Shown here: piece by piece, positions 51,961-61,262 of the stretch | How positions within the stretch are numbered: the first letter of the stretch is position 1 | How the letters are laid out: each line of letters opens with the position of its first letter | Origin: Dermatophagoides farinae | Lineage: Eukaryota; Arthropoda; Arachnida; Sarcoptiformes; Pyroglyphidae | Assembly (NCBI RefSeq): GCF_024713945.1 | Contig: NW_027461523.1 | Coordinates: 186,001 to 250,000, forward strand | Length of the DNA: 64,000 bases | Reading direction: 5' to 3' | Position numbers and translations under genes: made by a program | Notes under the pieces: model-generated | What the model saw: only the letters and a program-made list of their open reading frames with translations | Told to the model about the DNA's origin: nothing | Database searches by the model: none

Positions 51961-54135
51961 TTATTGGATGATGCTATCCAAATTTATGTCGGCCTTGGTT
52001 TCGAGTTCGACTTCTTTCTTAATTTTCTTTTTAATAGGCTGGGCTTCAACCTTTCCTTTCTTTTCGTTCGCTTTTTTTAACTCTCTCTTTTCTTTGGTTT
52101 CAATATCTGCGAGTATTTGCTTGACAGAGTTGACCAGTGTAGTGACTGTCATGAAGTAATTTTGTATATTTAGCTCTTTTATTGTTTCGTCGGTTTCTCC
52201 GTATTGTTTGACAGTTTCCTTAAAAAGTTTTTCTGCAGAGTCTATTTTTTCCTTCAATACCTGAACTTTCTTGCCGGCTTGAGTAAAAAATGCTACTAAT
52301 TGTTTTACAACTTCGTCAGCATTGTTGTCGATAGCTGTAAGCTTGTTCAATATCGTACTAAGCGTGTTAGACAGCTCATCAATACGTCCCTTTAAACCTT
52401 TAAGATCGATCTTGACTGCAGGTTCCAGATCGAACAATTCTTCATGCATCAACAAATCGTCTTGCGCGCCGTTGTTACGCATAATAGTAACCAAATATTC
52501 CAACAAACTTATGATTGGTTTCTTTGTAGTTTTATATTCGTAGAATTTATTCAACGTACTCACACGAATACCACTAACGGTTGTTTCATTCAATTCACAG
52601 GCTATACGCGTTGAAACAAACAAGAAATTCTTCAACCTTTTGAATGTATTTAAAGCTTCACACCCATTTACGAATTTTTCCACTGGCTCGATTAAGGAAT
52701 TGAATTCGGACTCGAAATTCAGTGCAAAATTGTGGGCTCTAATTTTAATCTCGTAATTTGGAATTTGCATCAGGCAGTGGACATACTGCTCCGGTCGGTC
52801 ACACTCAGAAATGTTTCCCCCAGAAGCAACAAAAGAGTTGATTGCTTCCTTTTCTTCGTAATTTGGAAGAAAAGTAAGTATTGTATTGCAAACTTCAGGG
52901 TCGATTATTTCAGGATTTAAATCAATTAACGCTTGCTTTAAAACGTTCCAATTAAGTTTAGCAAGTTTAGCAGTAGCAATAGACATGTTATGGTGTCTCT
53001 TTGGATCTGAAAACAATTTTTTAACAGTAACTTTGGCTGCTTTTTCTTCTACACTGCTTTTAGTTAATGGATTTGCAAGAACAAAGTCTTGTTTAATTAA
53101 GTTTGGGTCAATGACTACTAGGCCAGATATATCTTCGCGATACATCTGGCTTGCCGCTTCTTCATCGTCGATGGCTTCCCACAACAATTTCTTCAGTCTT
53201 GCACGATTGGAAGGTGTTGTTGTTGCCTTGACTACTTTTTTTGGCGGAGGAGGTGGGGGAGTTTTTGTTCCAAGCTTGAACTGTTTCTTAGCAAAACCGG
53301 CTTTTTTGGCGGTTTTCGTCACCTCCACTTTTTTCGTTTCAACTTTAGCTTTAGAGAAAGGCAAACCAGCGCTATCTTTTGTTTTTTTCTGCCCACCTGA
53401 ACCGAGTTTCTTTGTACCACTTAGTAACGTACCAGTCCCGCCGGTTTGGTGATTTTTCAAATCATCCACAACTAAAGTTCGTTCGAAAAACTCGCGAATG
53501 TGCTCTTTATTAAAAATATCAAATCCCATCTTACGCATCTCCAATATTTCAAACAATGTTTCCGTCACAACATCATCATTAACATTTAGTTTTTTTATTC
53601 CTTCCAGAATAACTTTGGTTTTGCGCCGTAACTTGTTTAGTCGTTCTTTTCTTCTAGTGCGTTCTTTATCGCTTATCTTGATGTTGACCATATCGATTTG
53701 TTCTGCAGCTTCAAAGATATCGTTGAATGCTGAGTTTATGTTTTTCGATTTGTTTGAGGATTCAAATTCGTCAGTTCCATCATTCAATACCTTAGCTGCA
53801 GATATTAAAGAGTTAATTTGAGCTGAGGTCATTCTTGAGCTGTTCGCCCACATTCTTTCGAACTCGCCAAAATTATCCTTCAACGATGCGGTCTCTTTGT
53901 CGCCTACAGATTGCATATCCATCTCAAGTATGGCGTCGAGATTATTTGATATATGACTTGAATCCCTTTTTCCGTCTGCGTAGAACCCGCTATTAAAGAT
54001 ACTCATATTATAGGTTCCTGTCGCGGTTTTCGACATTAAACCCCCGTTTCGTTCGAGCAAACGACCGACTTGAGTTAATCTTAAACCATTATAGCCGTCT
54101 AAACAAATACAAAAGATTTAGAACTTACTTTGCAT
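51961..54135 (-). CDS. Formin with short FH1 and FH2 domain, 714 aa
   Basis: The CDS is complement(join(51961..54098, 54129..54135)). The first exon is only ATG CAA A, and the intron is 30 bp. Without the intron the first in-frame ATG is at 54036. Residues 1-260 are helical and polar, in the place of an FH3-like region. A run of six prolines near 287 (TPPPPPPKK) is a minimal profilin-binding FH1. FH2 runs from about 300 to 690 (LKKLLWEAI, SIATAKLAKLNW, LTFLPNYEEKEAI, GIRVSTLNKFYEYKTTKKP). The usual GNYMN motif is not recognisable (LKNFLFVSTRIACELNE), though the helix layout is kept. Formins nucleate and elongate unbranched actin filaments. The last 50 residues are highly charged. Confidence 0.83.
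54099..54128 (-). other. Spliceosomal intron, 30 bp
   Basis: On the minus strand it starts GTAAGT and ends TTTGTTTAG. It follows a 7-base first exon, and removal extends the formin N-terminus in frame by 23 residues (MQNGYNGLRLTQVGRLL). Confidence 0.65.
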
Positions 54136-54269
54136 TATTTCTATCGTTGCATTGTTACACTCCAATTAGAATTCTGAAACCGCTGATCTAGTAAAATCCT
54201 TTGGTGCAGATTTCACTGAAAGCCTTTATTGATGCGGTGATCATCTAGAAACAAGCAAAAAATAAAGTC

Positions 54270-54817
54270 TTATTTACAATATGAATCTAAAAATGAATAT
54301 TTTCGTGGAACATATTTTTTTTGTTCTTTTAACACGTTCGCTATTGATGCCTCGCCACAAGGCAGAAACGTCGCAATGTGGTGCATATTTGGTTGAATAG
54401 CATTTATAGCTTGAACTGTAGTAGTAATCATAGATCTCTCGTCGCGCATGCCCCCCAGATAACCTCCGGCGTTATCTCCAGCTCCTCCTATTCCAAGTCC
54501 ACTGAATCCGTAGTTCGACTGCTTTTTCAAAAATAAGTGATGTCCTCTAGTGGTCCAGTCGAAGTCTGAGTCTGGGGTTTCCCTGTCTTTGTGTTCGCTA
54601 GGAATAAAGAAAGGGGCATGAAAGTGATGTGAAACACCGTAACATTTACATTTATCTAAAAATTTTTTTTTTTCGACTTACGGTACGAGTTGAAATCGAA
54701 AATAGACATTTTTTTAGCATCTTGCACTGGTTTGAGTCCTACATCTTTTACAACAGCAATAATAGGTACTCTTTCTACATTTTTTATTGTTGTAACGCAA
54801 CGATCAAGGTTATTCAT
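54270..54817 (-). CDS. Hypothetical glycine-rich protein, 173 aa, two exons
   Basis: The CDS is complement(join(54270..54655, 54682..54817)). A 26-bp intron separates MNNLDRCVTTIKNVERVP...DFNSY from HKCKCYGVSHHFH...; the joined frame is open throughout. The middle has cysteine/histidine residues (KCKCYGVSHHFHAP) and a DWTTRGHHLF stretch, then a glycine-rich segment (GFSGLGIGGAGDNAGGYLGG) before a C-terminal helix. I recognise no family. The frame stays open upstream to about 54887 without an ATG and reads CLASHLHRCRF, so a further 5' exon with more cysteines may exist. It is divergent from the capping gene at 54918, which limits the room for one. Confidence 0.6.
54656..54681 (-). other. Spliceosomal intron, 26 bp
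   Basis: On the minus strand it starts GTAAGT and ends ATTTTTAG, with an A11 run between. It splits a CAT codon in phase 1. Removal links two frames that are otherwise out of register. Confidence 0.78.
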
Positions 54818-54917
54818 GAATCTGCACCGGTGCAAATGCGACGCCAGACATGTTCCATATTTTTCGAAATGAAATATACTAAATACATAATTGATTTTTT
54901 TTATTTTAAATTTCTAT

Positions 54918-55664
54918 ATGTTACCTGATAAATATAAAAATTATGCATTGCCGCCTTATTACCTTTTGGCGAAGTTTAATTTAGAAGAGGTGACGTATTG
55001 TTTTTCTATTATCTGCACAAAATGTCCTTTGCACCAACATTTTTTTAAATATCTACAGTTCACTGATCTAGATATTGTCGAACCTGAAAATCTTGAAGAA
55101 TTATGCGAAAAAACCTCTTCCGACCCTACAGAGGTGATGCCTGATCGCTTTACTCCTGAGCGACTAGTAGAAAACCTAAACTCCGATTTAACACTTAAAT
55201 ACGTTGTTAATCTCTGTAGCACCACTCGATACTATTCACCAAAAAGATTTCCAAAAACTTTAGATTACCGTTATAACAATTTAAATTTTTATTTTGGACA
55301 TACAACAGATCAAATTTTGCGAACGGTGAACGATATCAGAAGTAAACTACGCAATCAAGCTTTAGAATACAAAAATTTCAAAGACGGAAGTGAAAAAGTG
55401 CCTGCCATACTAATTCATTGTACACACGGAATTAATCGAACGGCTTTATTTTTTTACTTATTAATAAAAAACAATTACAAAGACGCTGGGGCTCTGTTTA
55501 AGTCATTTAGGGGGTATTATCCTACCAAACACCTTAAAATAAAAGAAAATTTAGACAAATATTTGCCCGGCGTCAACTCTGAACTGCCAGATCTGGAATT
55601 TGAAGTAATTAAAAAACCTCCTTTTTGTATAAAAGAATTTGTGAAAATCGGATATAGTTTGTGA
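54918..55664 (+). CDS. mRNA-capping RNA 5'-triphosphatase, cysteine-phosphatase type (248 aa)
   Basis: It removes the gamma phosphate from nascent mRNA 5' ends, the first capping step. The catalytic loop HCTHGINRTA (Cys about 168, Arg about 174) is almost identical to the HCTHGFNRTG of animal and plant capping enzymes. The upstream NLCSTTRYYSPKRF matches the conserved TNTSRFY segment, and KFN with PPYYLLAKF matches the N-terminal landmark. Unlike animal enzymes, no guanylyltransferase domain (KxDG) follows; the protein ends about 75 residues after the active site, so the two activities are on separate proteins here. The ATG at 54918 is used, as the frame opens earlier on TTG. Fungi and apicomplexans use the unrelated tunnel-type enzyme. 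Confidence 0.85.
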   Translation: MLPDKYKNYALPPYYLLAKFNLEEVTYCFSIICTKCPLHQHFFKYLQFTDLDIVEPENLEELCEKTSSDPTEVMPDRFTPERLVENLNSDLTLKYVVNLCSTTRYYSPKRFPKTLDYRYNNLNFYFGHTTDQILRTVNDIRSKLRNQALEYKNFKDGSEKVPAILIHCTHGINRTALFFYLLIKNNYKDAGALFKSFRGYYPTKHLKIKENLDKYLPGVNSELPDLEFEVIKKPPFCIKEFVKIGYSL

Positions 55665-55842
55665 ATTTTAACTGCAACCTTTTTGTAGTGAAATGGGCTT
55701 CAGACAAGCTTTTATGACTATTTATAGAGAGCCCACCATAATGTGGCCTAGTTAAAATATAAATTGTTTCGGCGTTGCTTAACAGATTTGTTTAAGTGTT
55801 TTGTCTATATTAAAAAAATTAATAAGAACCGAAATATCGAAA

Positions 55843-56211
55843 ATGTCTGAAAGGGTAGTTTGCAGAAGACAAAGCACTTACAACACTGCGTCAAACAAAA
55901 GACGTTTCGTAAGAACTCCAGGAAACCGACTTGTATACCAAAAGGTTCCAAAAACCGTCGGTGTCCCTCGTTGTGCCATCTCCAAGGCTATCCTTAACGG
56001 TTTACCAACTTGCAGTGGACGCAAATTACGAGCTGCTTCCAAGCACCAACGCCGTATCAGCCGTCCTTACGGAGGTTGTTTATCGCACAAAGTTGTTCGA
56101 GAAAAAATCATGAGAGCGTTTTTATACGAAGAAAAGAAATGTGTTGTTGCAGTTTTAAAGGAACAAGCTAAGAAAAACAAGCAGTCTGGTAAAGACTCCA
56201 AGGCTAATTAG
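55843..56211 (+). CDS. RPL34: Ribosomal protein eL34 (RPL34), 122 aa
   Basis: This large-subunit ribosomal protein starts MSERVVCRRQSTYNTASNK, matching the universal TYNTASNK and RTPGNRLVY segments of eL34. The central ARRAYGG-type motif appears as RRISRPYGGCL and the C-terminal helix as REKIMRAFLYEEKK. Length is normal (117-125). The family's two CxxC zinc pairs are not kept as such; single cysteines remain at CAIS and CSGR positions. The ATG at 55843 is chosen; the frame opens 42 bases earlier on TTG. It sits between the capping and PLRG1 genes on the same strand. Confidence 0.95.
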   Translation: MSERVVCRRQSTYNTASNKRRFVRTPGNRLVYQKVPKTVGVPRCAISKAILNGLPTCSGRKLRAASKHQRRISRPYGGCLSHKVVREKIMRAFLYEEKKCVVAVLKEQAKKNKQSGKDSKAN

Positions 56212-56367
56212 ACTTGCTAAGCTTTGTTCTTGAATTATCGTAAACCTAAAGCCAACCACTTTGCTTAGATCTATTTCACTTTATCACGTCAATGTAATAA
56301 AACTGTCCAAATTTTGATTTATAAATTTTTTATTTAGGATTTTATAAGATAAATATTGAAACGATTA

Positions 56368-57729
56368 ATGGAAGATTCTAAAACATGTAATTTAAAATTT
56401 CCACTGCAGTTATCTATTTTAGTAAATGATTTGACCAAGTGTGGGCAACTTTACTCTGACGAGCTGGCCAAAAGCCAGTACACAAAATTGCTGTTTTTTA
56501 AAAAATTTAAAGCTCCACTCGAACTTGCCCGCAGAGCTGGTTACAATGTACACTTGAAAGATGATTCCAATAGCCAGCTGAGCCAGTTTGTCAGCATTCT
56601 CAATTCTAACGAAAAACAGAACGAAATTAACCTAGAAAGCGAGTCAGACGCGAAAGCAATCACCACTGTCGATTACGATAATCGAAAACTGTTCACTCAT
56701 GCTAAAGAGGTTTTTGAAAAAAATTTGTCCTTTGAGAAAAACAGAATTCTCAGCCAGCCTCTCGCAAATTTGGCGCGATCGCGAGAAATTCCCCCTGACG
56801 TGGCAAAAAAAATCAGATATTTCAAAACAAGTTGGAAACTAAAGTACATTATCAATTCTCACACCGAATGGGTGAGCACCCTTCTATGTCATCCGAACAA
56901 CAATTTGTTTTTCTCAGGCTCCAAAGACAGCTTGATAAAGATTTGGGACATTGTAACTGGAAAGCTTCAATTAACGTTGACGGGTCACGCGCAGTCGATA
57001 AACTGTTTAAGTTACATCAACTCTTCAAACACGTTGGTGTCTGGAAGCGATGATGGCGACGGTCGGGTGTGGGACTTGAATAACAACTTATCAATACGTA
57101 ATCTGCACGGGCATTTAGCTCCAATTTACTGTATGAGCTACCAGCCAGACTTAAATGTTATCATTACTGGAAGTCGAGACAAAACCATTCGTTTGTGGGA
57201 TTTGCGATGCAAAGACAGCGTTATTAAATACAGTGACAGCAAAAACGCCGTTTTAAGTCTTGCCACCAACGCGTTTCAACCCAACATAATTAGTGGCGAC
57301 CAAGACGGTTTTATCAGGTTTTGGGATTTGAGAAAGCCAAACTACACAAAGACCTTAACACAACACGTACGTCCAGTCATTTCTATAATAAGCGTCCCTA
57401 CCCGTAAACAATTTGTTTCGCTCGGCGCTGACGCGTGCAAGCAATGGGATCTGATCGACGGATCCTTCATAAGAAATCTCGATCGGCCCTCGACTAAACA
57501 TAATCTGCTGCAGTTGTACAACGACTCAAGGCTTTTTGGGTTCGGAGAAAACGGCATAACGACTGACTGGGACCTTGACAAAGGAAACATTGTCAACGAA
57601 TTCAAGTGTTTCAACAGAGAAGCCAACGATGATGCGAATGCAATCATCTCTGCATGCTTTGACTTAACTTCGAACATAATGGTAACCGGCCACCGCGATA
57701 ATAAAATACGAATATGGAACAAAAAATAA
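56368..57729 (+). CDS. PLRG1: PLRG1/Prp46 WD40 splicing factor (453 aa)
   Basis: PLRG1 (Prp46, plant PRL1) is a core subunit of the Prp19/CDC5L complex that activates the spliceosome. A polar N-terminal third leads to the diagnostic WKLKYIINSHTEWVSTL at about residue 155, followed by seven WD40 repeats with GSKDSLIKIWD, LTLTGHAQSINCL, GSRDKTIRLWDLR, SGDQDGFIRFWDL, ACKQWDLIDGSFIRNL and GHRDNKIRIW. QWDLIDGSFIRNL is specific to this family. Length is near the norm (430-515). The first in-frame ATG is at 56368. Its presence, with U2AF, fits active splicing of the few introns seen here. Single exon. Confidence 0.9.
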   Translation: MEDSKTCNLKFPLQLSILVNDLTKCGQLYSDELAKSQYTKLLFFKKFKAPLELARRAGYNVHLKDDSNSQLSQFVSILNSNEKQNEINLESESDAKAITTVDYDNRKLFTHAKEVFEKNLSFEKNRILSQPLANLARSREIPPDVAKKIRYFKTSWKLKYIINSHTEWVSTLLCHPNNNLFFSGSKDSLIKIWDIVTGKLQLTLTGHAQSINCLSYINSSNTLVSGSDDGDGRVWDLNNNLSIRNLHGHLAPIYCMSYQPDLNVIITGSRDKTIRLWDLRCKDSVIKYSDSKNAVLSLATNAFQPNIISGDQDGFIRFWDLRKPNYTKTLTQHVRPVISIISVPTRKQFVSLGADACKQWDLIDGSFIRNLDRPSTKHNLLQLYNDSRLFGFGENGITTDWDLDKGNIVNEFKCFNREANDDANAIISACFDLTSNIMVTGHRDNKIRIWNKK

Positions 57730-57864
57730 CTGTATTAGAACATCAGACTTAAGGCTCTAGGTTTTCAGCATGGAACGTCAGGCCTATCATTGAATTCATC
57801 ATGTGCTAAGTAGAGAAGTCATAAAATAAAAAATTTATTTAAAACAAAAAAATTCATTTGCAGT

Positions 57865-59511
57865 TTAAACGTCTTGTTTTTTCTTGCGACGATTTTTAAC
57901 TATTTTTTTTGGCTAATAAAAAATGTTCAACGATTTAAACATACTTTTTTACTTGTAAATAACTTCTTTTGATTGCCTTTTTGTCTAGTGTTAGAGTTGA
58001 CTTTTATATAATTATTTTCGTTATTTATCTAGTGCAATAGCTATCTATATTCAACTTACATTATCTAAATTATTATTTTTTTGCTTTTCTATATCTTCGT
58101 TGAAGCTACCACTTTGGTTAAGTTCAGTGCAAAGTACGCCTAACTGAGGAGACATATTATACGTATTTGTGTTTCTGTAAGCGTCTGAATACATGTCAGT
58201 TAACTTATCCGTGTCGCAATTGTTAGGGGAAATATCAGTTTTGGCCAATTCAGAATCTGTGAACTCAGTGCTGGTAAAATAATATTCATCGTCTGTTTTG
58301 AATTTCTTTACGTAATTCAGAGGAACATTAGAATTAGTTTGGGCATAACGCTTCTTGAAACCAAATAATTTGCTCAGCAACGTCTGCAAAACAGAAATTT
58401 TTTCAGCAGGCTGGGAAATTGGAAAAGCTGAAGAGGCTGGAGTAATATTGCAACTGTCGCACCCGCAACTGCTAAATGACCTGAGATACTGATTGGATTC
58501 TTCCAACTCCTTTTCTAAAGGTTTTTGGATTTGCAAGACAAGTTCTTTGTACTCTTCTAGTTGTTTGATCTTACGCTCGAATTGTAGTTTATATTCGTCG
58601 CGTTGTGCGACGACGTTTGAATGGTTGATAGTGAGTTCTTTCAACGCTAAGTTCAAAGAAGCGATTTGCTCAGACTTTGTATTTAATTCGACCTTTAAGC
58701 CTGCGTTCAGTTCGACGTAATCAGAGTTTTGTTTATCCAAGTCTAAAACGTTTAAGCAAAGTTTATCAATTCTGGCGGTTATGCCGTTTATGTCTTGATT
58801 TAGATTTTCTGACGCTGGAAGGTCTAAAAAGGTATGGAGCTTTTGCTTCAATTGCTTGAAAGCAGAAATCTGTTCAAACTGATCCTGGGAAAGTGATTCA
58901 AGCTTCTTGTAACATTCTTGCTGTTTGACAAGCTTGGCGTCCAAGTCAGCGATTTCTTGTAATAAATGCGCCCTCTGTTCGCTGTGAACTGCTTGTTCGT
59001 CATCGATTTTTTTTCGTAGCAAGGCAATTTCTGTGTTGTAGTCTTCATTTATTTTTTCCAATACAAAAGTCAAAAATCTATTCGAACAATCGAACAATGA
59101 GATAAAATCATCTTTGGATAAAAATTTAGATTCACTCAAATTTGACAACTTTGAAAAAAGTTTTTCAAACTCGACATCAATACCGGCCTTGTCCTTCAAA
59201 AATTTACTGTTAAACACAGCCTTGACTAGTTCGTTTACTTTACCAAAAATGTAATAAAGCAGTTCTTTAGAGTCAGTGTTTTCGTCAGATAAAGTCTTTA
59301 TTTTGTTTTGCAAGCTTTTTTCTGTCGCCTCGTGACTTGATATCGAGGCTTTAGCATTGTTCAGCTCTTCGCTCAACGCTAAAAACTCTTCCCTTGTGTG
59401 AGAAGCTAGCAAAGCGGCTTTCAGTTCTTGAATCGTTTTGATAGAGTCATCAATGGTGTTTCTCAATGCTCTAATTGTCATTGATTCCGTCAGACTTAGT
59501 TCTTCGTTCAT
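57865..59511 (-). CDS. Coiled-coil protein with spliced-on basic tail, 527 aa
   Basis: The CDS is complement(join(57865..57912, 57945..58028, 58060..59511)). The main exon encodes coiled coil over about residues 10-365 (long runs of E, K, Q and L with heptad spacing), then a small cysteine cluster (SSCGCDSC near 368) and a disordered tail. The frame ends just after a GTAAGT; splicing two introns of 31 and 32 bp adds 28 and 15 residues and ends in a strongly basic stretch (SKKPKKIVKNRRKKKQD), a likely bipartite nuclear localisation signal. That is better explained by splicing than chance. I recognise no family; a kinetochore, spindle-pole or nuclear-envelope coiled-coil protein is possible. 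Confidence 0.68.
57913..57944 (-). other. Spliceosomal intron, 32 bp
   Basis: On the minus strand it starts GTATGT and ends TTTTATTAG. It is phase 0 and, when removed, joins SKK to PKKIVKNRR. If retained, TGA closes the frame four codons on. The donor is less typical than the others. Confidence 0.62.
58029..58059 (-). other. Spliceosomal intron, 31 bp
   Basis: On the minus strand it starts GTAAGT and ends GCACTAG, phase 0. If retained, TGA follows two codons after the donor. Confidence 0.7.
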
Positions 59512-59662
59512 TGCATTGTTTTCAAAAAACGATTTTATCAGAGTTTAGGATAGTAAAAGGCGTAAGTGTATACTCTATTATTGTAGATTTACTGTTGATG
59601 AATTGAGTCTTAATGTTTTTATAATCGCAATGAATTTAATTAAAAATAAATTAATTGATTAT

Positions 59663-61062
59663 TTATAGAAAATGAAAATTTGACTCATAATTTAGCTGAC
59701 TGCTCAGAAACTTGTAAGTCATCAGTTCGTCTTCTTCTCTTAAAATGAAGAAGTTGTCTACAGTTTGATCACACTGCAACATTCGTGAACAAAACGTTTC
59801 TTTTTCGTAAGGCAGCTCAAAATGGATTTTTGCGTCGAGCTTATCCACGCTTATACAACGAAATAAAACGTCTGAACTCACAATACTTATATCTTTTTGG
59901 TCCATATAATAACAGAAAGAAATTAATCTTCTGTAATAATTGTTTTTCCCTGTTAACAAATAACATTTTTCTTTTAAATTGTCAAAAAGCAGATAAATTA
60001 ATTTTGCTGTGTAAAAGTCATTTTCAAATATAATTTTGGAAGCGCTGAAATCAGCGCATATGTTGATTATTTTTATCAATAACAAGAGTATAACCAATTT
60101 TGCTGGAAAGTCTGCCCACTTAGTAAAAGCAGCATCGCCTTGCAGCATCGACTTTAGAGCTAAACCATTTTGAACTAATTTTTCTGTATGTGCCTCGAGC
60201 CTTTTAGAGCCAAAAACTGAAAACATGATCAAAATAAGTTTTTCCAAAGTCAATTCAGTTTTTGTACTGATTACGAACACGTGTGATTTGAATCGAAACT
60301 TAAAAGACAGATTAACAATATTCGGTAAATCAACATACTGAACCCTATACTCAGGACACATGAGGAGAACCTCCTTAATATCGATAATTTCGCCGGGAGT
60401 TCCAGATTCAAATTCAAAATAAAAACATTTCATTGTGTTTTCGCCGCGCATTCTGTCTTCATTTTGAAAGTCCAATGTGTTTAAAAGACACGATAAATTT
60501 TTCACTGAAACCCAAAAGTTTAAAAAGATTAACTTTGGAAACAAAGAAAGCGAACTGACGAAACGTTTAAACGCAGTGTTTTGCTTACCTGGCGACAGAG
60601 TGAAGCTGGTATCAGTTTCTGTGCACAGTATGGCGTGTAAATATTTTATACTAAAAGCAGTTCTTTTTTTAATAAGTTCGAGAAATGAATAAAAACTGTT
60701 GTATGTAAAAACCATGATTGTTGGGTTTAAACTTGTGAATGTTTTTATAAGTTCATCAACTGTAACGCTCTGTCCAATGTAAAAGACGTCGTAATTGAGA
60801 CCATGTTTTTTCAGAGTTTTCAACAATGATTTTGTTTGTGCAATGCAATGTTCTAAAGAACTACATAAAACACAAATGGATAAATTTAGCGATAGCTGCG
60901 GGGATTCTAGCTCGCGCGAGGCGAAATGGTTTTTAATTTTATTTTTGTTTTCTTTCTGAAGTATCTGTGCAACTAAATCTGATAACATCTGTAGCCGCAA
61001 ATTACTATCAATAATCCTGCAAACAGAGCCTAAAATCTATACGCTAAACTTTGTACGTACAT
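59663..61062 (-). CDS. Degenerate DEAD-box helicase-like protein, 457 aa
   Basis: The CDS is complement(join(59663..61016, 61043..61062)); without the intron the first ATG is at 60988. The fold of a DEAD-box protein is still readable. LCSSLEHCIAQTKSLL stands for motif Ia, PTIMVFTYNSF for motif Ib, SKIIFENDFYTAKLIYLLF for motif IV, and SIVSSDVLFRCISVDKLDAKIHFELPY for motif V with its following strand. LCSRMLQCD-type sequence stands where HRIGRGGR should be. Walker A (GKT), DEAD and the arginine-rich motif VI are absent, so it cannot be a normal ATPase. The N-terminus is too short for the Q motif and motif I. It may be a pseudo-helicase scaffold. The assignment rests on layout, not on key residues. 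Confidence 0.55.
61017..61042 (-). other. Candidate intron, 26 bp
   Basis: On the minus strand it starts GTATAG and ends CTGTTTGCAG. Phase 2 joining of GC|G gives a start at 61062 and the N-terminus MYVQSLAIIDSNLRLQ. The donor is atypical, so this is weaker than the others. Confidence 0.45.
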
Positions 61063-61262
61063 GTTGTATTGATTATTTTATCATAATTCATTAATGCAAT
61101 TATCTAAACTGTGCGTGGAAATCTACTCTACTAAAATTTTGTCATCTTCGTTTTTTTTCTTAATTTATATTCCTATTAAAATAAAAACTAATTTACTTAG
61201 AATAGCAGAAATTAAGTAGCAAAACTAGTTTATTTTTGCATAGCTTGGCACAAAGTATTGCA

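Noticed and set aside
59563-59587. Plus-strand GTAAGT...TTGTAG, 25 bp, in the gap after the coiled-coil gene
   Set aside because: No plus-strand exon with an ATG lies upstream and the next coding sequence on this side is on the minus strand.
60564-60597. GTAAGC...GTCAG, 34 bp, inside the degenerate helicase gene (minus strand)
   Set aside because: Removal shifts the frame and hits a stop within a dozen codons.
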